This document shows, one piece after another, positions 17,261 to 24,395 of a stretch of 33,515 nt of DNA. This DNA comes from a virus, in IMG/VR virus record IMGVR_UViG_3300020061_000018, positions 1-33,515 of that record. One strand, given 5' to 3'. Under the pieces are notes generated by a model, which made no database searches, was not told where the DNA came from, and saw nothing but the letters and a program-made list of their open reading frames with translations. Both the position numbers and the translations under genes were made by a program. The stretch's first letter is position 1. The number at the start of each line of letters is the position of its first letter.

Positions 17261-17514
17261 CAGAAGACTTTCTTGGTCCCGAACTTGGCGGGCGCCATGC
17301 CGGGCATCGTCGGAGGAGACGGCAGGCCGGAGTTGATCGTGCGCTTTGCCGCCGAGGCCTTGGCCGCCTTGACGACGGAATTATGCTGCGCAGGCGTCTG
17401 GGGTTTGCCGGGCATCAGGTTCTTGTCACCGAGCATGGTCTTGACGCCGGCGGCGTTTCCCACCGAGCTGTTGTGCCTGGCGAAGGCGTCGTGCATCTTA
17501 CCGAGGTTGTTCAT
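17260..17514 (-). CDS. Small basic protein with NNLGKMHD start (paralogue 2)
   Basis: 84 residues from ATG 17514. It opens NNLGKMHDAFARHNSS and is otherwise Ala/Lys/Pro-rich (NSVVKAAKASAAKRTINSG, PGMAPAKFGTKKVF). The same eight-residue start occurs in the gene just upstream, and the underlying DNA is nearly identical, indicating a partial duplication. The basic low-complexity body might bind DNA or the portal complex; function unknown. Confidence 0.6.
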   Translation of the reverse strand: MNNLGKMHDAFARHNSSVGNAAGVKTMLGDKNLMPGKPQTPAQHNSVVKAAKASAAKRTINSGLPSPPTMPGMAPAKFGTKKVF

Positions 17515-17659
17515 CTTTCTTCCTTTCCCACTCTTCGATCGCACGCAGCCGCATGGCTTTTGCTTCCTTGAATCCGCGCTCGCCGTCCGGATAAGGTCCT
17601 CTTTCCCTGACGTACTGGTTCACGAATTCGTCGTGCATCTTGCCGAGGTTGTTGCTCAT
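17498..17659 (-). CDS. Small charged protein with NNLGKMHD start (paralogue 1)
   Basis: 53 residues from ATG 17659, which forms a TGATG junction with the upstream stop. SNNLGKMHDEFVNQYVRERG is followed by DGERGFKEAKAMRLRAIEEWERKKDEQ, a single charged helix. It overlaps the next gene by 17 bp. The first ~8 residues are shared with that gene. Unknown function. Confidence 0.6.
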   Translation of the reverse strand: MSNNLGKMHDEFVNQYVRERGPYPDGERGFKEAKAMRLRAIEEWERKKDEQPR

Positions 17660-17889
17660 CAGATATCTCCCGTGAGGGTGTGCCAAGCGTCGCCAGGGTC
17701 CACAGCGGCGGCCGCGCATAAGATGATGTAATTCTTCGAGCCGGGGCCGAAGACCGGGCTTTCGTCACGTACCCATGCCGCATTGCACCGTCGAGCGCGC
17801 ACGTCGCCGTCGAGCACCGCGCGCCAGAGCCGGACGGAAGGCTCAACCGCCTGGTTGATAAGCCGGAGTTGTTTGCGGTCGCGGGTCAT
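17659..17889 (-). CDS. Small hypothetical protein after TerL
   Basis: 76 residues. The ATG at 17889 overlaps the TerL stop by ATGA, which fixes the start. Basic N-terminus (TRDRKQLRLINQAVEPSVRLWRAVL), then SKNYIILCAAAAVDPGDAWHTL. No known motif. It is co-translated with TerL. Confidence 0.6.
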   Translation of the reverse strand: MTRDRKQLRLINQAVEPSVRLWRAVLDGDVRARRCNAAWVRDESPVFGPGSKNYIILCAAAAVDPGDAWHTLTGDI

Positions 17890-19364
17890 ACAATGCCGCG
17901 AATTCCGCGCTTTAACGCGACTCCGGGAATCCAGCGCGAGACGCGGCCACCGACGACGGCGGCTTCTCCGGCAAAGGTGAGGCAGAGCGCATCGGCCAGA
18001 TCGGGGGACCGCAGTCCGCGCTTCTTCATCTCGGCCTTGGCTTCGACCTTGGTCTTTCCGTTGGAAAGGTAGGTGTAGGTCGGCGAGCAAAGCTCCTGCC
18101 GCAGATCGTCGTTCTTCGGGATCTTGACCGCCCGGGTCTTGAACCAGTCCCTTGCCGACAACCAAAGCTCGTCACGCAGCTTCGCGGCCTCCGGGTTCAT
18201 CGCGCTCGATTCGGAAACGTTGACATCGCGGACGTTGAACTTCAGTTCCCTCAACCGATCGGCAACGCCGCCGCCCATGCCAATGCTGTCCACGCAAATC
18301 TCGGTCGGCTTATCGATCCGGGCTTCCGCAGCAACACGCCCCGTCGTCTCCATCAAATCGTTGCCGTGCCACGACTTGATCTCCAGCACGACATTGCCCT
18401 GGCGCTTGACCAGGACCGAGCGATCGTCGCCAAAGCGCGCAACGTCGAGGCCGTACTTGAGAGGGTCCGCTACATTGTGAAAGACATCGCGGATCATCGC
18501 CGCATCGACAAGCTCGGCAGCGATCAGAACGTCATCTTCAGCCGTCGCGAATTCTCCGAGGACTCGCACTCGGTAACGATTTGAGTCAGGCCCGTAGGTG
18601 TTCGCGATTTGATTGATAAAGTCCGGGGTGACAAGAGGGTTGCCCACGCACGAAACGTGCATGGTATGCCAATGTGCTTTGAGATCATGGTGGGTACGGA
18701 AGAAGAGTCCGCTGTTTCGGGTCGGGTTGGAGATGAGGATGGTGCAGGCATTTGCGCCCGACATGGAACCGGAACCGTTTTCATAGACTTCCTCCGGGAT
18801 GGCCGAGGCCTCGTCGCAAATCAGGAGCACATTCTCCTCATGAACGCCCGACATCGCTTCGGGCTTCTCCTTCGAGGCCGTCTTGGCCGTCATGAACGAG
18901 CGCTCCGGCGCCTTCAGGTGGACAATGCGATCGGAAAACACTTCCATGGTGTCCCGCACCGGCTGGGGCAGCGAACCCACCCACTTCTTGACCTCGGAGA
19001 ACAGCGCATCGAAAAGCTGGCTGGCCGTCGGCGCCGTCAGCACGCTCTTCTGCGGAAACCGCGTCACGAAGAACCAGATCAGGATCCAGGAGCAAACCGC
19101 CGACTTCCCAACGCCATGCCCGGCCCTGATCGAGATGCGCCGCTTGCCAGTCGCAACCGCCCGCATGACCTGCCGCTGCCAAGGCTGGATGGTCTTCACC
19201 CCCAGCACATCCTCGACAAAGCCCTCAGGGTCCTTCTCGTAGACCTCGATGAACGAGGCATAGGCCTCTGCCGGGTCGCCAATCGGCTGCAGCCCGATGA
19301 CCGGCGGAGCCGGTTCGATTTCGCGGCTCCGGGTGGACGGCTTCACCGTGCGCGCCCTAGCCAT
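17886..19364 (-). CDS. terL: Terminase large subunit (ATPase and nuclease)
   Basis: 492 residues from ATG 19364, preceded by a G-run; longer in-frame starts lie in the preceding small gene and are rejected. The ATPase domain has Walker A GHGVGKS (residues 82-88) and Walker B LLICDEAS (D184-E185), with ISNPTRNSG as coupling motif. The RuvC-like nuclease domain has acidic residues in YGLDVARFGDD (D307), ICVDSIGMGGGV (D359) and LRSPDLADAL (D455/D458). It packages DNA into the procapsid through the portal and cuts concatemers. All catalytic motifs are present. Confidence 0.95.
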   Translation of the reverse strand: MARARTVKPSTRSREIEPAPPVIGLQPIGDPAEAYASFIEVYEKDPEGFVEDVLGVKTIQPWQRQVMRAVATGKRRISIRAGHGVGKSAVCSWILIWFFVTRFPQKSVLTAPTASQLFDALFSEVKKWVGSLPQPVRDTMEVFSDRIVHLKAPERSFMTAKTASKEKPEAMSGVHEENVLLICDEASAIPEEVYENGSGSMSGANACTILISNPTRNSGLFFRTHHDLKAHWHTMHVSCVGNPLVTPDFINQIANTYGPDSNRYRVRVLGEFATAEDDVLIAAELVDAAMIRDVFHNVADPLKYGLDVARFGDDRSVLVKRQGNVVLEIKSWHGNDLMETTGRVAAEARIDKPTEICVDSIGMGGGVADRLRELKFNVRDVNVSESSAMNPEAAKLRDELWLSARDWFKTRAVKIPKNDDLRQELCSPTYTYLSNGKTKVEAKAEMKKRGLRSPDLADALCLTFAGEAAVVGGRVSRWIPGVALKRGIRGIV

Positions 19365-19464
19365 GGAAAAATACCCCCCAGAACAGGAGAGCGCCCAGGG
19401 CCGCAGCGCACAGACCAGCCGAAGCGACAACGAACACCAGAAAGTATTCGATGACGTTCATCAT
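19357..19464 (-). CDS. One-helix membrane peptide upstream of TerL
   Basis: 35 residues: MMNVIEYFLVFVVASAGLC followed by ALGALLFWGVFFHG after two further Ala. It starts within the stop of the preceding gene (ATGATGA) and overlaps the TerL start by 8 bp, so it is embedded in the operon. Almost the whole length is one hydrophobic helix with an acidic N-terminal residue. A small holin-type role is possible but not supported by any lysis gene nearby; it could equally modulate a membrane target. Confidence 0.55.
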   Translation of the reverse strand: MMNVIEYFLVFVVASAGLCAAALGALLFWGVFFHG

Positions 19465-19742
19465 CGGGACGCCGCCTTCCGAGCCCGATAGGCCTTCTGG
19501 CGAGCCGCATGACGAACACGGAGCGTTGTGTCACGCTCGATTACATGAGTGATATCACTCGGATGCGTTGTGTCACTCTTGGCGCTCAATTCAGCAACGC
19601 GAGCCCTAAGCTCTCGATTCTCAGCCTCAAGATCAGCTATCCGCTTGATCAGCCCCGAAACATCAGTCTTCTCAGCCTTCTTCGGCGCAGGAACAGCAAA
19701 ACCTGTGCGGCCGTCGATGGGGTCCCCATTGATCCTGATCAC
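19461..19742 (-). CDS. Coiled-coil basic protein between TerS and TerL
   Basis: 93 residues, with a GTG start at 19742. A leucine-zipper-like segment (DVSGLIKRIADLEAENRELRARVAELSAK, residues ~28-55) precedes a strongly basic C-terminus (RVRHAARQKAYRARKAASR), so the layout is zipper then basic tail. It probably forms a dimer and may contact DNA or terminase. No known family. Confidence 0.6.
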   Translation of the reverse strand: MIRINGDPIDGRTGFAVPAPKKAEKTDVSGLIKRIADLEAENRELRARVAELSAKSDTTHPSDITHVIERDTTLRVRHAARQKAYRARKAASR

Positions 19743-20040
19743 AGCGAAAGCCCCATTTCATTGGGATTTTTCTGTGTTTTTTCACAGCGGGAAGCGAGTA
19801 GAGCGAGAGGGTGCCTATAACAATTCCGGCGCGACCACCTTCGACCCGGATAGGGGGGCCTAAAGCCGCCCAGATCCCCTACGTCCAGCCCTGCCAGGCC
19901 ACGCTCGATCCCACCCCGCGCGCTGCGTTGACCCACTACATGATGTGCCAAGCTGCGTTGACTCGATATGTTGCAGAGCCTGCGTGCACGTAACCCATTG
20001 ATATCATTGGGATATAACGTGTGCGATTGCATAATCGACA
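19743..20040. other. Repeat-bearing gap between TerS and TerL modules; candidate packaging site
   Basis: No convincing gene. The gap holds a perfect 11-bp direct repeat GCTGCGTTGAC at 19922-19932 and 19952-19962 (exactly 30 bp apart), a near-palindrome CCCATTGATATCATTGGG at 19994-20011, and a small hairpin CTGTG-T6-CACAG at 19772-19787. A terminase recognition site next to terS would look like this, but it may also be regulatory. Confidence 0.35.
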
Positions 20041-20520
20041 TTATGACAAATCGCTATCTGGGCCAGGCTCGTGCTCGATAACCTTGCTCTTCCTGCGCTC
20101 GGCCAATGCGAGGAGAGCGGCCAGATGTGACCCTGATGCATCTATGTTCAGGTTTACCTTGGTCTCTTGGAACAGGTTGAGGTGCTTGCCGAGTGCTACT
20201 TCGCATTGGGCTGCTGCACCGTATTGTCCAGCGTCTTCAGCTCTATCTGATAGATGTGCTAGTCTTTGGACTACGCGTTCGGCGGAGATCTCTTGGCGTC
20301 GAGCTATGCGAGCGAGGCCATATTCGATCTCTGCCTTCACGTTAGGATTGGTTAAGAGCACGGATGCTGTGACTTTGGCGCCCTCGGACTTGTCGGAATA
20401 GCCTGCCTGGCGTGCGGCTTCTGCTCCGATGCCGGTCTTTACGTACTCATCCACGAACTTGGCGCGGCGAGGTGATAGCGGTGCTTTACGCGGGCCGATC
20501 TTGGATGCGGGCTTGGCCAT
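20041..20520 (-). CDS. terS: Terminase small subunit
   Basis: 159 residues from ATG 20520 (TGATG junction). LSPRRAKFVDEYVKTGIGAEAARQAGYSDKSEGAKVTASVLLTNPNVKAEIEYGLAR is the Terminase_2 pattern: N-terminal helix-turn-helix for the packaging site, AGYS turn and LL-x-NPxV. A downstream helical oligomerisation region (SAERVVQRLAHLSDRAED) and a beta-strand/tail that would dock TerL follow. It recognises viral DNA and loads the large subunit. Confidence 0.9.
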   Translation of the reverse strand: MAKPASKIGPRKAPLSPRRAKFVDEYVKTGIGAEAARQAGYSDKSEGAKVTASVLLTNPNVKAEIEYGLARIARRQEISAERVVQRLAHLSDRAEDAGQYGAAAQCEVALGKHLNLFQETKVNLNIDASGSHLAALLALAERRKSKVIEHEPGPDSDLS

Positions 20521-20795
20521 CAGGCGTTTGCCTTGAGGTCTTTGGCGGTGATGAAGATCGGCTTGTCGCCGCGCGCTTCCATCTCTTTGAGAGACTTGGA
20601 TGCCCAATAAAGCTTGCGATCTCCGCGCAGCCCCGCTGTCTTGATCCAAAGAACAACATCCATCAGGTGGGGCTGCTTGCGCCCATAATCCTCAAGGCCG
20701 CATTGGCAGAAGCCATCACGGTCTAGTGTCTTTGCTGAGCAAACAGGACAGACGCGCAGCTTGCCTTTGGGTGTGTCGGATGCGGGCTTACTCAT
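20520..20795 (-). CDS. Small zinc-ribbon-like protein
   Basis: 91 residues. Cysteines at positions 16, 19, 30 and 32 (RVCPVCSAKT...GFCQCGLEDYG) form a CxxC-x10-CxC cluster likely to bind zinc. The rest, MDVVLWIKTAGLRGDRKLYWASKSLKEMEARG, is helical and basic. It overlaps the upstream gene by 8 bp and TerS by one base. A nucleic-acid or protein contact role is inferred only from the ribbon. Confidence 0.65.
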   Translation of the reverse strand: MSKPASDTPKGKLRVCPVCSAKTLDRDGFCQCGLEDYGRKQPHLMDVVLWIKTAGLRGDRKLYWASKSLKEMEARGDKPIFITAKDLKANA

Positions 20796-21018
20796 GCTGG
20801 CCGTGCATCGGGATCAACGATTGCCAATAACCTGGTGCAAATGCTCCGAGAATCAGCCCCTCTATGTCGATGATGATCAGGCAGCCATCATCTCTAACTG
20901 TCGCGCTCCACGCAGTCGGAAACGGGATCAGAAATGGCGCGCTTGTAACCACGCGGCAGGGGCGCAAGTCGGAGAGAGGGCGCGGTGTGTCGGATCCGTC
21001 AGGCATCGGATTGCTCAT
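20788..21018 (-). CDS. Hypothetical protein
   Basis: 76 residues from ATG 21018; ATG 21006 or a TTG at 21033 are alternatives. Sequence is beta-rich and hydrophobic (RVVTSAPFLIPFPTAWSATVRDDGCLIIIDIEGLILGAFAPGYW), without a motif I know. It overlaps the upstream gene by about 20 bp and the downstream one by 8 bp. Confidence 0.5.
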   Translation of the reverse strand: MSNPMPDGSDTPRPLSDLRPCRVVTSAPFLIPFPTAWSATVRDDGCLIIIDIEGLILGAFAPGYWQSLIPMHGQHE

Positions 21019-21163
21019 CCAGATGCTCGGCAAGCCACTGAATATCTACAGCTTCACGCTCAGTCAGGAGCCGCGGCTGAGGCAATGGCTCGAACCAATC
21101 GGGCAAGCGATCGACAGTCGATGTGCGGCTGAGGTCAGTCAGGCGCGATACCGGCAGGAACAT
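20999..21163 (-). CDS. Small hypothetical protein
   Basis: 54 residues from ATG 21163 in a TGATG junction. MFLPVSRLTDLSRTSTVDRL, then PDWFEPLPQPRLLTEREAVDIQWLAEHLDEQ: Pro-rich linker plus one acidic helix. No function assignable. Confidence 0.5.
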   Translation of the reverse strand: MFLPVSRLTDLSRTSTVDRLPDWFEPLPQPRLLTEREAVDIQWLAEHLDEQSDA

Positions 21164-21387
21164 CAGGTCTTGCCCTTCTTCGCCCAGCGCGGCTTGCCTT
21201 CGTCCTCCGGCCTGGTTTCCCATGCCTCATGCAGGAGGCTGCCGTCGTCTTTCTTCGTTACACGCTGCCAGCGGGCGCCTGCGTCAGTTGCGATGCGTGC
21301 TTGTGCCTCTATCCAGGCTTGGGCTTCCTTGCCCTTCAGTGGGCCTGTCTGCGTTACGGAGAAAGGCTCGGCAGCGACTGCGCTCAC
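21163..21387 (-). CDS. Small hypothetical protein
   Basis: 74 residues, ATGA overlap upstream. A central helix (KGKEAQAWIEAQARIATDAGARWQRVTKK) is followed by DGSLLHEAWETRPEDEGKPRWAKKGKT, reading like a small regulatory or nucleic-acid-associated protein. No family recognised. Confidence 0.55.
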   Translation of the reverse strand: MSAVAAEPFSVTQTGPLKGKEAQAWIEAQARIATDAGARWQRVTKKDDGSLLHEAWETRPEDEGKPRWAKKGKT

Positions 21388-21566
21388 AACGCAACTCCTT
21401 GATTGAACTCAAGGAATTCGCCAGTGGCCGCCATGTATGGATCGAGATAGCGCGTCGGCGCCTCAGCACGCTCTTGCTCGGCAAGCCATGCTGTGTATTG
21501 AGGATTGACGGCGTTATTGGCCGCCATCTGCTGGCCAGTCATCCATGCTGCGAGCCCGGATGTCAT
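21384..21566 (-). CDS. Small hypothetical protein
   Basis: 60 residues. TSGLAAWMTGQQMAANNAVNPQYTAWLAEQERAEAPTRYLDPYMAATGEFLEFNQG: mostly helical with many Ala/Gln. ATGA overlaps both upstream (21563) and downstream (21387), so it is a member of the coupled chain. Function unknown. Confidence 0.5.
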   Translation of the reverse strand: MTSGLAAWMTGQQMAANNAVNPQYTAWLAEQERAEAPTRYLDPYMAATGEFLEFNQGVAL

Positions 21567-21820
21567 ACCGGCGCGCCCTCTACATGGGCGTTTGGCTCGT
21601 CAGGCTTCCAATCCGGAGTGCTAACCTTGGACCAATCAATCTGCGCGTAGCTCTTGGCGTCGCTGTGGAATGCACGGTACGGAGCGAGTTCGTCCGTCAA
21701 TCCGTTGATGGCCGCGATCGCTTTGCGGAGGAGCGCAGCCTCGCGCGCAGCAGTAGGATCTGCCGCTAACTCAAGATGCCCCGCGAGATGGGCCAGTTCC
21801 GTAACGAGGGCCGAAGCCAT
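21563..21820 (-). CDS. Small hypothetical helical protein
   Basis: 85 residues. A long amphipathic start (ASALVTELAHLAGHLELAADPTAAREAALLRKAIAAINGL) is followed by an acidic/aromatic C-terminus (AQIDWSKVSTPDWKPDEPN). First gene after the 96-bp parS-bearing gap. No family recognised. Confidence 0.55.
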   Translation of the reverse strand: MASALVTELAHLAGHLELAADPTAAREAALLRKAIAAINGLTDELAPYRAFHSDAKSYAQIDWSKVSTPDWKPDEPNAHVEGAPV

Positions 21821-21902
21821 GTCGATGCCCGTAAATAGTGGCTATCGACAGCTAAGTGACCTTTTTTGGCTTTTGGATTGCAACCGAAATCGTTACGGCG
21901 AG

Positions 21903-21918
21903 TGTTTCACGTGAAACT
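21903..21918. other. parS-like ParB-binding palindrome
   Basis: TGTTTCACGTGAAACT matches the universal bacterial parS TGTTTCACGTGAAACA in 15 of 16 bases, and the inner 14-bp palindrome is perfect. It sits in the short gap after the secreted protein gene and overlaps its stop codon by two bases. Known ParB/Spo0J proteins nucleate on this sequence. No parA or parB is present in the window. Confidence 0.75.
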
Positions 21919-22144
21919 AATTGCAATAAACGATGTTGCCGATCACCTGGCATACCGTCCGCTGGGGTAGAGGCTGGTATTGCATCGGAGGATTGTATGG
22001 GGGCGTGTAGATCGGCTGCGGAGCCGGCGGCTGGTAGATCGGCTGCTGCATGTTGGGCAACGGCGTCGGCTGCGGGCGGTAGACCTGCGCCACAGCCGGG
22101 ACCGCGATGCACGCAACGATTGCTGATAGAATGAGCGTTTTCAT
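21917..22144 (-). CDS. Secreted Pro/Gln/Tyr-rich protein
   Basis: 75 residues from ATG 22144, with GGAG upstream. Residues 1-20 are a typical signal peptide: MKTLILSAIVACIAVPAVAQ with an AVAQ cleavage site. The mature part repeats Pro/Gln/Tyr units (QPTPLPNMQQPIYQPPAPQ, YTPPYNPPMQYQPLPQ) and ends with two Cys in VCQVIGNIVYCN, perhaps one disulfide. Probably exported to the periplasm or surface in an infected or lysogenic cell; exact role unknown. Confidence 0.65.
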   Translation of the reverse strand: MKTLILSAIVACIAVPAVAQVYRPQPTPLPNMQQPIYQPPAPQPIYTPPYNPPMQYQPLPQRTVCQVIGNIVYCN

Positions 22145-22160
22145 GAGTCTCTCCAAGGAC

Positions 22161-23036
22161 TTAAAGGATACGCCACACCCCAGACGCTACATACGCATCT
22201 GCCGATGATACAGGATCGCGCATGTAGGCGTCTATGTGCGCTTTTGCAGATCTGTAGGCATCATCGGGCGCCTTTGGGTTAGGCAGGTTCGCCACGATCT
22301 CCTCACTCGCCGGCAGGCCCATGCGATCGTGGTGTTGCCATTCTGCCACGATGCGCTTGAGGTCAGGTTCGGGTAGGCCGAGCTCGTCGCGGATCATCTT
22401 CGCAACCTGCAGTCGTTCGCGTCGGGAAGCACCATAAAATGCCCACCAGCTCGCCATGTCACGCATGCGCGGGTTGAAGTTGCCCGGCCGCGTCGTGACC
22501 CCTCCTCCGCCAATTATGGGCAGCCCCTTGCCGGTCACGAAAGAGAACGTCTCATTGATGGCAGTGTCAGCCCACCAAAATGCGTAACGTGAGTCGAAGA
22601 AACCCGCCAGCTTGATCCAGTCCTTGTGCGCCAGCAGGATCGTGGCCTGTCCCGGATTCGCGCTGTCGTGCATAGCCATCACGCCGAGGCGCGTATCAAT
22701 TTGCGCCATGTAACGGGCTATGTGCGCGTCCCAATTCGGGCAGCTCATCAGGCCATCGTCAGGCAGCGCCAGGATCACATCCGCCCCCCGCTCCACCGCG
22801 CTAGGTATGCAGCGGTTCCAGCATTCGGTTATGCCGGGAGGACGAGGACGTGAATCGATCACGGCGTCAATTGGACCTGCATCGATCCTATAGGCGCGCT
22901 CATTGTCGTCGTCGTCATCGATCGCGAAGACAATCTCAACCTCATGCTCCCCGCTCGCCAGCATCAGGCAGGCGCCGGCGACTGTCCTAGCCTGCTCTGG
23001 CTTGCCTCTGGAGGCGATGATCACTGAAAAGTGCAT
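22161..23036 (-). CDS. Glycosyltransferase family 2-like protein
   Basis: 291 residues. MHFSVIIASRGKPEQARTVAGACLMLAS is the GT-A nucleotide-binding start; VEIVFAIDDDDDNE gives an acidic metal-binding cluster (D40-D44), later VILALPDDGLMS, then AGFFDSRYAFWWADTAINETFS as acceptor-side region. It would transfer a sugar from a nucleotide donor; the target could be phage DNA, virion or the host surface (for example to block superinfection). It forms a TGATG junction with the preceding gene and is unusually long for this set of small early genes. Confidence 0.75.
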   Translation of the reverse strand: MHFSVIIASRGKPEQARTVAGACLMLASGEHEVEIVFAIDDDDDNERAYRIDAGPIDAVIDSRPRPPGITECWNRCIPSAVERGADVILALPDDGLMSCPNWDAHIARYMAQIDTRLGVMAMHDSANPGQATILLAHKDWIKLAGFFDSRYAFWWADTAINETFSFVTGKGLPIIGGGGVTTRPGNFNPRMRDMASWWAFYGASRRERLQVAKMIRDELGLPEPDLKRIVAEWQHHDRMGLPASEEIVANLPNPKAPDDAYRSAKAHIDAYMRDPVSSADAYVASGVWRIL

Positions 23037-23419
23037 CAGTGGGCCTCCGAGTCCGACTTAGCGCTTGGCAGGCCTCTAATGAACATGGCGAGCCCCTCCG
23101 ACGCATTGGCAGTCCCAGCCTCCAGAGCGGGCGCCACCTTTTTCTCCAGCCATGCGTCCATGCCATCCAGCGGCGGCTTGTCGGCCTCTGCCCAATGCGT
23201 CGGGCGAAAGGGGTGTGGCACCTGCGGCTCCCATGTCTCATCCAGCCGGATCACCTTTTTGGGCTCTTCAATGGTCGCCGCGGGCATCTCCCGCCAGTCG
23301 CGCCAGATAAAGCGCATCTCGGGATGCTCTGTGCCATCAGGCCATGTGGCAATGCCAAAGGCTTTGATTATGCGGCGGTCCATTGGCGCGAGGGCCATGC
23401 CCTTAATCCAGTTTGTCAT
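23036..23419 (-). CDS. Hypothetical protein
   Basis: 127 residues from ATG 23419, overlapping the upstream gene by 17 bp. TWPDGTEHPEMRFIWRDWREMPAAT and later RLDETWEPQVPHPFRPTHWAEADKPPLDGMDAWLEKKVAPALEAG are well-ordered segments. The C-terminal helix ends KSDSEAH. No known motif. Confidence 0.55.
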   Translation of the reverse strand: MTNWIKGMALAPMDRRIIKAFGIATWPDGTEHPEMRFIWRDWREMPAATIEEPKKVIRLDETWEPQVPHPFRPTHWAEADKPPLDGMDAWLEKKVAPALEAGTANASEGLAMFIRGLPSAKSDSEAH

Positions 23420-23561
23420 GCGCCCTCGCCAGCCCAAGCATGATGCGGATCGCTTCGAACAGGTCAGCGCATTCGATGCATTCAAGCGAGTCGTTCCAGT
23501 CGCCGGAAATCTCGGCAACGAGGATCTTCTCGCCCCACTCGATCGCTTGCTCCTTGGTCAT
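23403..23561 (-). CDS. Small acidic helical protein
   Basis: 52 residues, ATG 23561 in ATGA overlap. TKEQAIEWGEKILVAEISGDWNDSLECIECADLFEAIRIMLGLARAHDK: two helices with a CIEC pair that could hold a metal or be structural. Function unknown. Confidence 0.55.
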   Translation of the reverse strand: MTKEQAIEWGEKILVAEISGDWNDSLECIECADLFEAIRIMLGLARAHDKLD

Positions 23562-23755
23562 TTGTCGTTCTCCCGCCATCTCCGCTGGGTCCAGTCCTCG
23601 CGCTTGCCGGCCGGCAAGCCCAGCAAAACACGCCGCTTCCTCACCGTGTCGATACAATGTCCCGTCTGGCCCGCAATCTCCGCGTCGGTGTAATGCCCCG
23701 CCATTCTGGTCATCGTGTCGGTATGCTCCTGCGTCCAGATACGCCCGTTAGCCAT
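23558..23755 (-). CDS. Small HTH (SANT/Myb-like) DNA-binding protein
   Basis: 65 residues. WTQEHTDTMTRMAGHYTDAEIAGQTGHCIDTVRKRRVLLGLPAG matches the phage HTH pattern of a Trp-anchored helix, then TDAEIA and a recognition helix T-x-xT-V-xxRRxxLGL. Probably a DNA-binding accessory factor; the rest is a basic tail. ATGA overlap downstream. Confidence 0.6.
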   Translation of the reverse strand: MANGRIWTQEHTDTMTRMAGHYTDAEIAGQTGHCIDTVRKRRVLLGLPAGKREDWTQRRWRENDK

Positions 23756-23767
23756 TGGAATTGCTCG

Positions 23768-23968
23768 TCATTTGAAGCCACCCTCCTGCCGCATCGCGTC
23801 ACAAAGCATAGAGCTGAGATTCGCGATGTGCGCTTTGAGCAGGGAGATACGCAGCCGTAATTCAGCGTTGTGGGCGGCGAGTTCGTTGAACCGCGCTTCG
23901 CGGTCGCGCACTTTGATCATCTGCATCATCTCGTCAGCTTCGCGCGCAGCTTCTGCGTTGGTCTTCAT
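23768..23968 (-). CDS. Small coiled-coil protein
   Basis: 66 residues: AEAAREADEMMQMIKVRDREARFNELAAHNAELRLRISLLKAHIANLSSMLCDAMRQEGG, a continuous heptad-like helix. No motif besides coiled coil. A 12-bp gap separates it from the HTH gene downstream. Confidence 0.55.
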   Translation of the reverse strand: MKTNAEAAREADEMMQMIKVRDREARFNELAAHNAELRLRISLLKAHIANLSSMLCDAMRQEGGFK

Positions 23969-24023
23969 TCCGCTGCCCTCGGGGGTTGGGGGTGGCTTCG
24001 CACAGGTATTTGCTGCACGTCGA

Positions 24024-24395
24024 TTATTGCTCAGATATCTTGGTGGAATCGGGAGGGTCGGCGATGCGGTTCGCCCAACTGGTCAACCGCGCCGCAATTA
24101 GCAACGCGGTGGAACGCGCCATCACATGGAAATGTGCGATCTCAGTGCTATCATCGTCATCCGATGCATCTTCCCACAGCTGAAATCGCAGGCCATTGGA
24201 TAGACTATTGGAGAGGATAAGGTGCTCCGTTTCATATCCCGGGACGCCTTGCAATTGGAGAAGCTCGATCCCCGGGCGTAGTTCATCATAGATGATCACG
24301 GCGGCCTCATGCCATGGATCGTCCGGACGCGCCGTGGTTTGAGTTTCTCCAATTTGATCACCCGCCTTGCGGGGCTCAAGAACATTGCCAGTCAT
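24024..24395 (-). CDS. Hypothetical protein
   Basis: 123 residues from ATG 24395 in a TGATG junction. Contains DPWHEAAVIIYDELRPGIELLQLQGVPGYE and an acidic loop WEDASDDDDSTEIAHFHV, then ARSTALLIAARLTSWANRI. The mix of ordered strands with helices suggests a small globular domain; no family recognised. Stop lies 55 bp before the next gene. Confidence 0.55.
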   Translation of the reverse strand: MTGNVLEPRKAGDQIGETQTTARPDDPWHEAAVIIYDELRPGIELLQLQGVPGYETEHLILSNSLSNGLRFQLWEDASDDDDSTEIAHFHVMARSTALLIAARLTSWANRIADPPDSTKISEQ

